Part shown: positions 1 to 24,304 of the stretch, piece by piece
Position numbering within the stretch: position 1 is the first letter of the stretch
Layout: the number at the start of each line of letters is the position of its first letter
Origin: Volvox africanus
Taxonomy: Eukaryota > Chlorophyta > Chlorophyceae > Chlamydomonadales > Volvocaceae
NCBI GenBank assembly: GCA_030268105.1
Contig: BSDZ01000013.1
Span: forward strand, 148,501-212,500
DNA: 64,000 bases
Reading direction: 5' to 3'
The notes under the pieces: model-generated
The model's database searches: none
The model's input: only the letters and a program-made list of their open reading frames with translations
What the model was told of the DNA's origin: nothing
Position numbers and translations under genes: made by a program

Positions 1-41
1 CGGGGAGCTATCGCAACTTGCACGACTAAACTTTGAAAACG

Positions 42-12626
<12,585 letters not shown>

Positions 12627-14091
12627 CGCAACAAGGGCTGATTTCGGGAAGGGATACGTTGGCCCTTTACATGCCGGCCGGCCACCTGCAGTCCAGCGGG
12701 ATTTCGTGGATATCTGTGGAGCCGCGTTTGCTGAAGCGCAGGGGACCGTTACTCGTGAATCCCGAAAAAAGGTATGAGGAATCTGACATGCCACGGGAAT
12801 TGATCAAAGAAGCAAGACTTTGCGGCGGCTTATGTCAATTGTGGTCAGCTCCGGCTGTCATTTAATGCCAAGCAAGCAATTCGAAAAGAATATAAAAAAG
12901 GTCTTTCCGATACATGATCAATAACTAATTACGATAATTCAGCGCTAACTACCATATCTGTGAGATATTGCCTTGCCCAACGGGGTGGAAATACCTTTAT
13001 ATAATCCTCGATGCTTAAGGGTAAGGGTTTATTATGATGAAAGCCTTCTCAAAAGTTGTGGATACAGGAATAAGATGCTGATACACTGCTATAGAATTAG
13101 GAAAGGCACTGCGATAGCATTCGTACGCACACCAACCGAGCATTCGCTGAAGGATTTGCTGACTTATAATCTGCCGGTAACTCGCAAAACATGTATGGCC
13201 TCGTGGACTGGTACAATATTATAGTATTGAGCAGTATAGCGCAAAACCTTCGCACACCCCGTCCCACCAGGGCCAACCCATCACGCTACTGCACAGGAAC
13301 GTGACATAATCGAGCACAATCCCATATTCTATTATTTTGTTGTTGGGATCCCAGATTGTATGAGTACGACGCAATTCAAAACTTTAGCCGTTGCGGCAGC
13401 TTGAAGGAGGACGGCACAAGCAAGCCCGGTATAGGATTTGTTTATTTGCTATCCGATTAATACATACGTGGACGTTTGTTCCATTTGTCCTTCCGGACGG
13501 AAAGTGGGCCTTATTCCCATGCACCTAGCTGGTGGCTTTTGGAAACGGGGCAGTGTAGCCAGGTGTTGCCCGACGGATCGTGCCTGGGGCCCAGTGCATA
13601 GCGCAAGTATTATATTGCTGAACACGGCACAAAATATGCCTCAAATTGATTTGCCGCTAGCTGGTGCGCTTACAACATCTCGGTTTCATCGGGAGAGGGG
13701 CTTGACTGGGCGTGAATGAATGCAAATGGAGTTCGGACACCGTTTTCATCCCAGAGTTAATAAAAAGAATTTGTTAAGGTCAAAAAACTTCTGAATGTAC
13801 AATAGCGTAAGAGGATAACCAACAACACGTACATTAGTTTGCAATATATATCCGCTTGGGGAAAAATCTGTTTAGATGTAAACAAAAATATTGTGTGTAA
13901 GAATCTTGTGTTTTGCCGTGCTATTAACTAATATTTGGTAGATGTCTGTGTGGGCAGCCGTTTGGCTTCGGAGCGCAAAAGAACAGTCGGACCATGAGGA
14001 TGTGTGTGAGGTATCGATGGAACCTAGAAGGATCAACATATACTGACACTGAAGCGCTCCTTTAGTTTACTGTATTTCTCATCCTCATGCA
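12627..14091. promoter_or_regulatory. Divergent intergenic region between the radical SAM gene and ATG1
   Basis: About 1.46 kb separates two divergently transcribed genes, so both 5' control regions must lie here unless upstream untranslated exons exist. The sequence is AT-rich from about 12860 to 14040. No confident TATA box or repeat was identified, and small open frames at 12973 and 13438 lack coding features. Confidence 0.5.
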
Positions 14092-17000
14092 ATGGCACAC
14101 AGCCAAGCCCATAGGAGGACCATTGGCAACTGGGAAATACAGGAGGTGGTCGGGTCGGGTTCCTTTGCAATTGTATGGAGAGCTCGCCACGTTACATCAG
14201 GCGCACTGGCGGCCGTGAAGGAAATCCTTTCAGACCGTCTCAATAAGAAACTTCATGAATCGCTGGAGTCGGAAATTGCTGTTCTTCAAAGACTAAAGCA
14301 CGCAAATATCGTGGGTCTTTTGGACTTGCACAAGGTGCGGATAGGAGCTGCGCGTGCTTTGGTCTAGCGTGAGTCTTTCGCAACACGTCAGCGATATGAA
14401 GACTATATCATCCTCTTGATAGACGCTAGAAGGTTATAAATAATGTTTGCTTTTGAAAGTTGCGGGTTACTGATGTTCCTCTGCCTGGAGGGTGCAAGGA
14501 TTTTCCCCTCCAAGGATGTCAATCTTGCGAAACGGTAGGTAGGCCCAATTACCTTAACCACTTTTTCTGTCTCTTTTTCCTAGGAGCCTGGGAAGATATT
14601 CCTCGTTCTGGAGTACTGCGCAGGCAAGTGGCAGGGATGAAAAACGCGCGGGTCGCAATCGGAACGAGGTGGGCCTTTAATGGCATGAACCGCCATGGCA
14701 TGAATTGTCAAAATTTCCATGTCTACAACCCAGGTCTCTCTAGCTTTGCCCATGTGCACCTCGAAGCTTTAGTAACCATGCCTATCCAGCCAGCCCCCAT
14801 CATCTTCAATATTAGCACAGCTTCATGTCCTGCAAACTATGCTTTTGAATGCTCTGCGACGTGCGAAGGCGGTGATCTGGCCCAGCATCTGCGCCAACGA
14901 GGTCCTGTCAGCGAGGCCTCATGCCGCTACCTCTTGAGGCAACTGGCGGAGGGGCTGAAGGTGCTCCGGCAGCATAACGTCATTCATGTAAGTGCTGTCC
15001 CTTCTTAGCCCCTTCTCTCTGGGCCCCAGTGGCTCCCTTGTAGCTTTTGGTCCCCGCAGCTCTCAGGGTCCCTGATTTCATCACGCCAAAGTTGGGGAAA
15101 GGTGTTTGCTAGGGAGTTCAGCTTCACCTGGGGCTGCAAGTGACGTGAGGCTGTGTGCACTTATATCGCTTGGAGAAATGCAACTGGAATAGTGCGCGGA
15201 CATTGCAAACTACCTAACGCAGCAGGTGTTTGGGTTGCAGTGCATCATCCCCTCCGGCTCAGGATCAGACACCTCCTGCTGCTGGCCCGGTGATTCCCGC
15301 AGCGCGATCTGAAGCCCCAAAATCTGCTGCTGTCGGACACTGGCCCCTCACCCACACTTAAGATTGCGGACTTTGGCTTTGCGCGGTCGCTGCAACCCGC
15401 AGGTGCGGGATCTTGAGAGCGGGATGGTTGCGGGTTCTTTTGGCTGCGCAGGTCGCTGCGGTTTTAACACCTAGGAAAATGTGGACGGGTTAACCCGGGT
15501 AAGGGCATAGAAAGGCCCGCAAATCCTTGCGTCTTTCTCCTTCCCCGTATTGAAGAGCCAGGTGCGAGCAGTGCTTGCTTTTCACGGGAGGTGTCACCTT
15601 AATGACCCTTACTCCAACCTCCCTTATCACCACGCCATATGTTCAAAGTTTCCGTTTATCCGCCCTCCTGCGTTCAACGTGGCCCCCTACCGATCGCTCA
15701 GGCCTGGCAGAGACCCTGTGCGGCAGTCCCCTCTACATGGCTCCAGGTGTGCGTTGCGAATCGGGATTTTTAAAATGGACAGGGGGGTCTGAAGAACGGA
15801 AATTAGCTTTCCTGGATCTGGGCCGTCTGGGTTCGATAGATTATGCATATGCAAGCTCCCGGTGTTTGCGCGCATGTGACCGAACAGTGTTTCGTGGCGG
15901 CTGCGATCCTTAATGCCATGTCTGTGCATGCATGTGTCTCCATGCGCATGCCTCTTCGCTCCATGTGGCCTTTTCTCCCTATTATGTGGCTTCAGAGGTG
16001 CTCCAGCTGCACCGCTATGACGCGAAGGCGGATTTGTGGAGTGTGGGCACCATCCTGTTTGAGCTGCTAACGGGTGGGTGGGTTGCGGACATACCCTAAG
16101 CGTGTGAACCCGTCACGGCATCAGGACCCGTTCAGAGGGAAATCCCTGACCAGCCGGGAACTGCGGTGGTGCTGTGAGGGGCGGTTGGCATTGAAATATG
16201 CTTCAAGTGGGCTCCACCTTTCCACCGTGCCGCTGTACGCATGTATGCGTGTATGTGTTGGACGTACATGCCTTACTTAACACACAGCCATTCCACGCAG
16301 TCAGCATGTCCATGGAAAATGTAGCCTAGATGATGATGCTACGGCCCTTAACGCTGACCAAGCTAAGGATACTCGCCCTGTTTGCTAAGCTAGTCTTAGG
16401 GTGTTAGGTAAAGCTGAATTACTTAAATATATGCATGTCATTACAACGCCCATCTAACGTTTCAAAACGAATCTCCAGCTACATATCAACACACCCAGGC
16501 GATGCATCTCTTGGCTGGTGTACCCTGACCATCTGGTAGTGTGTTCTTAAGGTTTTAGTGTGCTTGTTGCCCCTGTGGTCGATAAGGCCCTCCCCGTTGC
16601 GTCCACCCTTCTCCGTCCGTGCCCTTGCCCCGTGCCGCTGCATGAGCCTTAACCCTCCCGCACCTCCTGTCCCTGGTGGGTGGATGTCTTCAGGCAAGCC
16701 GCCTTTCAACGGCGTCAATCACCTGCAGCTGATTCAGAACATTGAGAGGGGGGACGCAGTGCTGCCGGAGCACGTTGCCAGGAGTTTGTCTCCGGGCTGC
16801 AGGTACCTAGTGGGTACGGTTTGCTGCTGTGGGAAGGGAGGGAGGGTCCTAATCCTGGTGTTATCGGTTGTGATTGTACCCCGGTTATGGGCTCTAGCCA
16901 CATTGTCGTGGTGGGATTCAGACGCTGATTGCGATTTGGAGGAACGTGCAAATGCCGCGCGGTGAGTAGGCGCCACTTACTGCGTAGGGATTGCCCAGCA

Positions 17001-20000
17001 TGGTGCAGAGCAGGATGAGACGATCCTTCCGATCCCATTGTTGTATGCCCAGGCTAAGCTAAGCCCCATCCCCATATCCCGCATCGCCCTCTGCTCGCTG
17101 TCTGTCCCCCTGATTCCCGCATCGCCCTGCTCCGCGACGCCGCGCGCGCCTCCGCCCCTCCATCACCTCCCCCGCAGACAGCTGATCCACCAGCTGCTGC
17201 GACGAAACCCCGTAGAGCGCATCTCCTTCAACGAGCTGTTCGTGCATCCGTTCGTGGTGGGGGAGGCGGCCTCGGCTGCTGCGGGGTCTGCGCTACCAGC
17301 CGCGGATCCCCTAGGTCTGAAGGGCCCCGCGGGCGCCCCACATCCTCAGCAGCAGCCCACGGGGCCCCACTACCAGCGGCGACACGCACCCACCTCCCAC
17401 GGGGCAGTCAGGATTCTGCAGCCCACGCGGGCCGCAAATCCCATCCACCCAGCCTTAGCCGTGCCATCCCCAACAGGTAGCCAACAAGTACAAATACAAC
17501 AGCATCAACAGGGTGGGATATCAGCAAAGGGTGCCGTTGGGGCAGCAACGGTTGCAGGGGCTGTCGCTGCGACGGTGCATTCCTCCTTGGCCGCGCAGAC
17601 CTCTCCTGTATTGCCGCCGGCACCGGGCCCTGAGTCCGGCGCAGCGGCGACCCCGGGGCCCTCTGTTGGCGGAGGGGGAGGCAGGCAACCTGGGATCGCA
17701 GCCATCAACGTACGGGAGCTGACCCGCTCGCCCTCACCGCGGATAATGGCCGCCGCTGCGGCTGTCGAATCTGCATTTCAGGGAGACACCGCAGTGGGGC
17801 CAGCAGCTTCTGCTACGGGCGCAAATCTTTCCGTTGCCGTTGCTGAGGCGGTTCCGGGCAGCAGCGGCAGCTGTGCCCGTCCGCTGAGAGGCCCCGCAGC
17901 GCCGCTTCTATTGGATCGGATCCCGTCGGGCCTTGTCGCTACCCCCAGCGCCAGCAGCAACTCCCTGGGAGACTCCCTGGACTCGGACTACGTGGTGGTC
18001 GCCAGCCCCTCCACGGCCTCCCGCCCGGCCCCCATGTCCATGTCTCCCCGCACGCCGCACCCAGCCATGGCGTGCGTTAGTGGCAGAAGCAGCGCTCAGA
18101 GCAGCAGGAACGGCAGCGGAGGTGGAGTGGGGCCGCAGCCGACCTCCCTGACTGGCCCCGCCCAGGTTTCCCCGGCCCCAGCCCCAATGGAGCCTGATGC
18201 TGCCATCACGATTCCGCCGGGTCCGTGCAGCAGGGGTCAGGCTGGCCTTAACACCGCCCCCACCGCTGCGGCGACGACACCAACGGCGCCAGGTCCGGCC
18301 TTGGTGGCTGCCGCAGCTGCAGCAGCAGCAGCGCCGCCCGTCGCCTGGCAGCAGCTGCTATCACCCATCGCAGCGGCCACGCTTCCTCCGAGCCACCATT
18401 CCAACCCTCACAATCCAACGCCTCTCGCCGCTGCAGTTGCTACGGCCGGTGCTCCTTCCTTGAGCCCCGCGATCCCTCGCATTCCCACGTACCCTGCCGC
18501 CAACGCAGCTGCAGCTGCCACCACCACCGTAACCATCCGCGTGCCGCCTCCTGGGTGTTTCGACGGCAGTGCCGGAGACCCGCAATTGCTTCCTCGCTTA
18601 GTGGGGCTCTTGCTGGACGATGCCGGGCGGCGCTGCTCGGCGCTGCTGGACCAAGAGGCCGAGGCGCGGCAGTTGGGGGCCGCACAATCCGCCGCGATGG
18701 CGGCTGCTGGGGATATTGGGAGCTTCGTGGCGGGCGGCGGTCTGGGGCCGGGAGGAGGAGAGGTGGGAGACGGAGAAACGCAGCTCGCGGAGGAGGCAGC
18801 GTCGGCGGTTGGCACATACCTGGTTGCGTGCCGGTTGCTGTTGGCGGCGCTGAACAGCAACACACCGGCCGGTCAGCCCCCGCTTGGGGCTAGCCAGGAA
18901 GGCGGCAGGGCCGAGAAGCACGCAACCGGAAGCGGGGCCCCAAGGCGCTCGCCATCGGGGAAAGGACTTCGCGCGGAGGCGGAGGCAGAGGCAGATAGTC
19001 CAGCCGCGGCTGCGGCAGCATTGGCAGCTTTGGTCCCAACCGGGGCCAACGCGGTGATGCCGTCGTCGGTGCCTGTTGTAGTAGATATGACCGATGGTTC
19101 GGGAGATGGGAAAGTCGAGGCCCAGGAACTGACGACGGATGTGGTCACGTCGGCGGTGACGTCGCCGTCTTCTTCTTCGGGGCCGTCTCTGGCGGTGCTG
19201 TCTGCCCTGGCGGTACACGCCCGGTCGCTTTTGGCGGCGCTGGACGAGCATCTGCACGGCACGGTTGCCAGGGTAGGTCACATGTTCGACGATGCGTTGT
19301 GTTGCGTTTTTTTAACATTTCTTTCGGTAATCTTCCCCCCTCCTTCGGTCCCATTCTCACGCTCACAGCTTCTGCTGAGTGGCAGTGAAGGCAGTGAGCT
19401 CCCTCCGTCGTCCCGACCACCTCTCCAAACCCCCGAAGCCTGCGGAACATTCCCCGACACCGCCACCATCCCCGCCTCTCCGGGGCCTGTCGTACCGTGT
19501 GGAATGGACACCTTGTTGGCCACTGCTGTACATCACAGTCGCGCCGCTGCTGGCGAGGAGCTCCTGGGCAATGCCGCCGGCGCGGCGGATCAGTACGGCA
19601 GGGCAGCGGACGTGCTGCTGTTCCTTTTATCGGCGCCCCAACATCCGTCTCATCCGTCGAAGGTGCCGGGCGGTGGCCAGGAGGCGCTGGTGAGCTGCTT
19701 CCTGTTAGACAGATACCAACGTCCATTAGCAATCTGGAGTGCTCGTTGAGGGCCCGCGAAGTTTGTGTTGTTGTGTTTGCTTCTGCATTTTGCGACATAT
19801 CTAGATCAATGTGGAATTTATGCCTATATTTAGCCGGGGCGGGTAAGGCGGTAACCTCTGATCTGCGCGTCCTCGTGTCGTGTCGTGTCGCAGGTGGAGG
19901 CTGTTCGTCCGCCGCTGCCTCCCCACGAACGCCAGCGTATCACCAAGTATTACGCGGCGGTGCGGTTGCGGCAGTCGGCAGTGCTCGCGGCGCTGGGGCC

Positions 20001-20301
20001 GACAGCTGCATCCCTGCAGCTGCATCCCTCCCTGCAGCTGCCCGCCGGTCCCCAGTCCCTGCCGCGTCCGGAACTTCCCGCGCCCTATGCCCCGGGCCGC
20101 CCGCCTTTGAGCCACCCGGTTCTGCACCAGGCCCTCCACCCGGGGCCCAACTTGCATGTGCGCCACCCGTCGGCGGGAGGGACCCATGGGTCGGCGGTAG
20201 AGGGGGTCACCGCAGCCGCAGCGCCGGTGGCGATGCAGGCCGAATCCCGCCCGTACGGCTACGCCCCTCAGCCGCGGGTTTACGGGGCGGTTGTATTCTG
20301 A
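14092..20301 (+). CDS. ATG1: Autophagy-related serine/threonine kinase ATG1 (ULK family)
   Basis: ATG1 starts autophagosome formation by phosphorylating partners such as ATG13. Exons: 14092-14334, 14584-14623, 14869-14987, 15303-15402, 15702-15746, 15996-16073, 16694-16802, 17178-19272, 19369-19689, 19894-20301. All phases agree and give 1185 residues. The kinase domain is about residues 11-275: glycine loop [16 protein letters not shown] lysine in AAVKE (Lys43), HRDLKPQN (catalytic Asp136, split between exons 3 and 4), DFG at 157-159, then SPLYMAPE and [22 protein letters not shown] very long Ala/Gly/Pro/Ser linker follows in exon 8. The helical part near residues 988-1033 ([14 protein letters not shown] to [16 protein letters not shown]) resembles the C-terminal MIT-like region of ATG1. 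Intron 2 begins with GC (CAG/GCAAGT). A TGTAA at 20812 is a candidate polyadenylation signal. Other ULK-type kinases (e.g. FUSED) are less likely given the C-terminal region. Confidence 0.92.
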
Positions 20302-22489
20302 GCGGCCCGGGTGTCATTACGGTGCGCACTTGAGGACCGCGGGAGACAGCCGGCAGAGGAGCTGCTTCCACGTAAGCAAATTACCGGGATGTATTTAGGT
20401 GGAGGAAAACCCTATGAGTGATTTGGGCGTCCAGAAATGCGCCCTGTTCGTAAGTATGCTGCCGGGCTTCAAGATTGTGCCCAGCACCAGTATTATGGCT
20501 GTTGATGCCACGCTTCGGAATACTGGCTAGGTGAGGACAGATGCAGTCGAGTCAATCTCTCTATGTATGTATCAATCTGCGGGACATTGTCCGTCGGGTT
20601 CAAATGTTTGTTTACTTTTATGCCGTGTGGTGAAACACGTGTATGTGTATGCCGTATGTGCGAGTGGAGGTCCATAGCGTGAGGCGCGGATTTGCGCGCC
20701 GTGGTGGCCAACGCCTCTCCGAGACTGATCAGTGCTTGAAGATGCATTTCTGAAATAAATCAGTGGATTCGAGCACCGGGGAGCTGCGTGCCCACGATAT
20801 TCCCGCACAGCTGTAAAGGATTGCGAGCGGGGCTTCGGTTCCTTCCCGCAGCCGTGTTTTAGTCGGTAATGGCCGAGTAGACTCGCTCCGTTTCTGTTGA
20901 GTCGATAAACTTAAACTATCTGATTGCCGAGTTTTGCGAGAGCGGACCGCGTTCGCCTCCAAGTTCCGCGTTCGCCTCCCTTTAGGTGGGTGTACGTTGT
21001 AGCGCTTGGTAGGTAAAGACGGCGAGAGGAGAGATTGCACGTACGGAGTCCCACAACCTCACTGCCGTTGCGGTCCCAGTGGGGAGATCAGGGGTTGAGG
21101 GCAAGACAGTGAGCACCGGGTTGGCGCCAATGTACATACGGCGTGTCGCGTGTACGTCTGTTCATGCTGGTATGTCCGCCAGTATGTCTGTAGGCGTACA
21201 GCTTTGAAGTCTTTGATAGCTTTGGAGTGCGGGAGAGAAGGGCCCCAGGAGGAAGCGCCTCCAGGCCCTTCTCCTTCCAAACAGTTCTGCATACAGCCGG
21301 GGCTCCGAAGCCATGTCACCTGGCGGAGGGGTAGCTTCCACTTTCCCTAAGTGGGCTCATTTGACCTGTGTAGTCGTGGCTGACTAAGCCTCCAAAACCT
21401 TCCTACCTCCATTTAATTCGAGGTTTCATCAGAACCCCAGCCCCAACCCGATCACTGGATCTCTTCCCTTCGCTTGTAGCAGCCCAGCTCGGCGTGGTTC
21501 GGGCTGCACTGCGGGGGATTTTGGAACAGACTGCGCCTCTGGTGGTTGCTGTGTTTGGAGGATTGAGTCTCTTCATCGAAGACGTGTCTGCGTGCCGGTG
21601 TGTGTTTTCAGCACGTGCGCGAGTAGACAGATAAGGGCTGGTGTGGTGGGGTCTGCTGAGAATAGTTGTGTGTTGGTGGGGGAGTCCTAGGCCGGCCGGA
21701 GGGGAAGGTACGGGTCCGGGTTCGTGGCCTCCGGGTCTTCCAGATTTGTGTTCGACATCAGCCGTGCGCCTTAGTTTTGCAGCTGACAGTTGTTTTCACC
21801 GTTACCTTTTTTTATTGCGGTCGGCAGTGACATGGCAGCTGACAGGCGGACGGTTCTTAACAAGTGCACGGGACCGACTGAATGATGGCCATGACGGCCG
21901 GGGGCATTCGATAATGTGCCGACTGTTGTACTCTTTTGTATTCAAGGCGTATGTGGGCCTTGCTGTAGATTTAATTGTACTTGTCCATCGGCTCGACTCG
22001 CTAGTTTCCCGTCTGTGCCGCACTCCGCCCCGGAGCTGGCACCAACACGGTAGTGGAGAATATTTGCTGGTGGTGGTGGTTTGGAAACACAAATTGCCCG
22101 TCAGGGCGATGTCGGGTGCCCTTACGGCCCCGATGGCGTTAACCCTAAAGCTGGTTTACGTATGCAAGGCCCCGAGAATCCTAGCCTGACCTAACTGGGA
22201 ACTTTGTGCCGTATAGAGGCGCTAATTGAGCTGGCAGGCAATGGTGAGTAGGGAGTGCGGATATGTCAACATATCTATGTATGCGCATATGTGCGTTTTT
22301 GAACCACCTGAATGATGCGACTGCATTTTCATGAAGGGTTGGGTAACACCTATGTGCATACATGACCTAGGTAGCTGTACGGATACCCCGTTTTGGCGGG
22401 GGGCGTTGAATGCTGTACTCGGTGCTTTGGTAGGTGTGGTTATCATGAGACTTCCGCTTTAATGAGGAACAGACTCGTCGAGGACCATC

Positions 22490-22760
22490 AGGTAGCGTAA
22501 GCCAGGCGCCCCTTACCCTCTGGCCTGGTCCCTCTTCGGACTGACTGGACAGTGCTTCAGCCGAACATTCAACGACAACAACTGGGCAAATGACCGCAAG
22601 ACTATGGATACGGTGCTTGTCGGGGAACTCATCACGAGTGAGCTGCGTAGCGGGATGAACCCCGTCTCGTTATCCCTGTTGAACGACCTACCCTAAGGGG
22701 GTACAATAGCTCACTTTCACAACACGACAGCCGTGTTGCAAGGCGTTCTTGGCCCCCTGC
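22490..22760. other. Unassigned GC-richer block with a short conserved-looking frame
   Basis: This stretch differs in composition from its flanks. A plus frame from about 22545 to 22696 ends in TAA and reads plausibly (FNDNNWANDRKTMDTV), but no family was recognised. The stem-loop AACACG/CGTGTT lies at about 22722-22738. A degenerate coding fragment or a structured RNA are both possible. Confidence 0.2.
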
Positions 22761-23899
22761 CACCTCTGAAGTAAAGATTCTCCTAACTAGCCATCGGCTA
22801 TTTTGAGGCACCTCACAGCTGGCATTCCCGAATGCACTGGCCTAGCCTAATGCAAGAACCATGTGCTCCATGTGACATGTCTTGTACTGTTATGGCTGTA
22901 CCAACACAGTAACCCCAGTAACCCCGGTAAACCCCAGTCATATTGCGAGCGCAATACGTGAAAAACAATTAATGTAGTTTTAGGCTTACAGCGCGCGGTA
23001 CGCGACACACACACACGCGGAAACTCTCACATACATGCACAAACACAAACACACACGCACTCGACTCCAGCTGCAATCTGCACTGGAATTCCCGTTAGAG
23101 TGTCTATTTATAGAACCTCCTCCTCCAGGTCCGCCTCACTGCGGCCCCAAAGGACCCGGGACCGAAGGTGCGGCTGGCGGGGATGGGTCACATGGGTAGC
23201 GGAAGCGCTCCTCTCGCCAGCCGTGTGTTCCCGCTCGATGATAGGCTGGGCCGCCAGGAAATTGTTCTGGGTGGAGGAACTGACGGGGCAGGTGCTCCCG
23301 AAACGTGTTGCGGAAGATCTGCAGCCAGTGGACACACCTGAGTAGCTAGAGCCTTTCGCAGCACAGTTCGGTTAGGTATCGCAAGGTGTCCCCGATGGCG
23401 CATCCACACACATGACAATAGACGCACGCATTGAACGTAATGAAATTTCACCCACCTTTCCTCTTCGCGTTCGATTATCTCCTTTCCCGCAGAGCGATGG
23501 CGAATGAAAGCTTGATGCGTGATGAAGTCTAATGGAGCTTCGTGCAACACAATGTTGCCCTGCACACCTATATAAGCATTCAACTTCAACAAATGATTCA
23601 AGTTGCAGCATAGACCGCCAGATCTGCGTAAATGAAGAAGGGCTTGCGACTGATAGCAATTGCTGCATGACTAATTAAATCTAGAGAAATACACCAAATA
23701 TCACATGAGGTTTATAAATGTTTAAAGTTAAAATGCAAGGGAGCCTAAGGCAGTTAGTGACAGAGTTCTAGTTTTTGCGGGCCTTGTACTTCCGTATCTG
23801 ACATGGGCCGGATTTTTCTGTTAACAATCTAAAAGGCGGCCACACTGATACAAACTTACTACAATTCGACTCGTAATTTCGTCAGCCTCACCACCGGGC

Positions 23900-23975
23900 G
23901 TCCTCGATACGGTTAGCCTGTGTCTGCTGCTTTCGGCCCAGCGGCCTAACTGCCAGGCCACGGTGGACCTGCATT
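23900..23975 (-). repeat. Possible tRNA-derived (SINE-like) element
   Basis: On the minus strand TGGCAGTTAGGCCG resembles a pol III A box, and GTATCGAGGAC about 45 nt downstream is a weak B box. The spacing is that of a tRNA. No complete cloverleaf could be drawn and no flanking duplication was found. Confidence 0.25.
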
Positions 23976-24304
23976 AAAGCACCCCCGGTTGATTTCATTT
24001 AGAACGTGTGGATCTGTAGGATATATTGCGCACAAGAGCTAGGTAAGGTTTTGTTGGCCTGTGCGGAGCCCTTCCGCTTGAAGTCTGGGTAGTCTGTGCA
24101 AAGCGGAAGTTTAGTGTTCGTATGAGGTGCAGAGCGCTGTTATCGCATCCTGATTTCTAAATAAATAAATTACTTGGAGCATCACTGTATATTTACTAAC
24201 ATCTGTCTCGAGTTGCGGAACTCCCGAACCGAGAGGACTCGTCGAAACTCTAACACATCGCTTTTCCTGCTCCCAGGTCAGCCTTCAAATCTACAATCAC
24301 CACA

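Larger units (their letters stand above)
20302..24304. other. Intergenic region, ATG1 3' side to the amidotransferase-like gene
   Basis: About 4 kb without a supported gene. The first part is probably ATG1 3' UTR. A 182-codon open frame at 21641-22189 has no recognisable domain. The block 22480-22760 and the tRNA-like element near 23910-23965 are described separately. CA-rich microsatellite DNA lies at about 23006-23060, and an unassigned open frame is found at 23100-23345. Confidence 0.5.

Noticed and set aside
17038..17177. Upstream part of the 903-codon frame in ATG1
   Set aside because: The conserved kinase residues require splicing at 17178 after the CCCGCAG acceptor; the earlier part is intron.
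21641..22189. 182-codon open frame after ATG1
   Set aside because: No domain, no flanking exons and composition typical of non-coding DNA; probably 3' UTR or intergenic.
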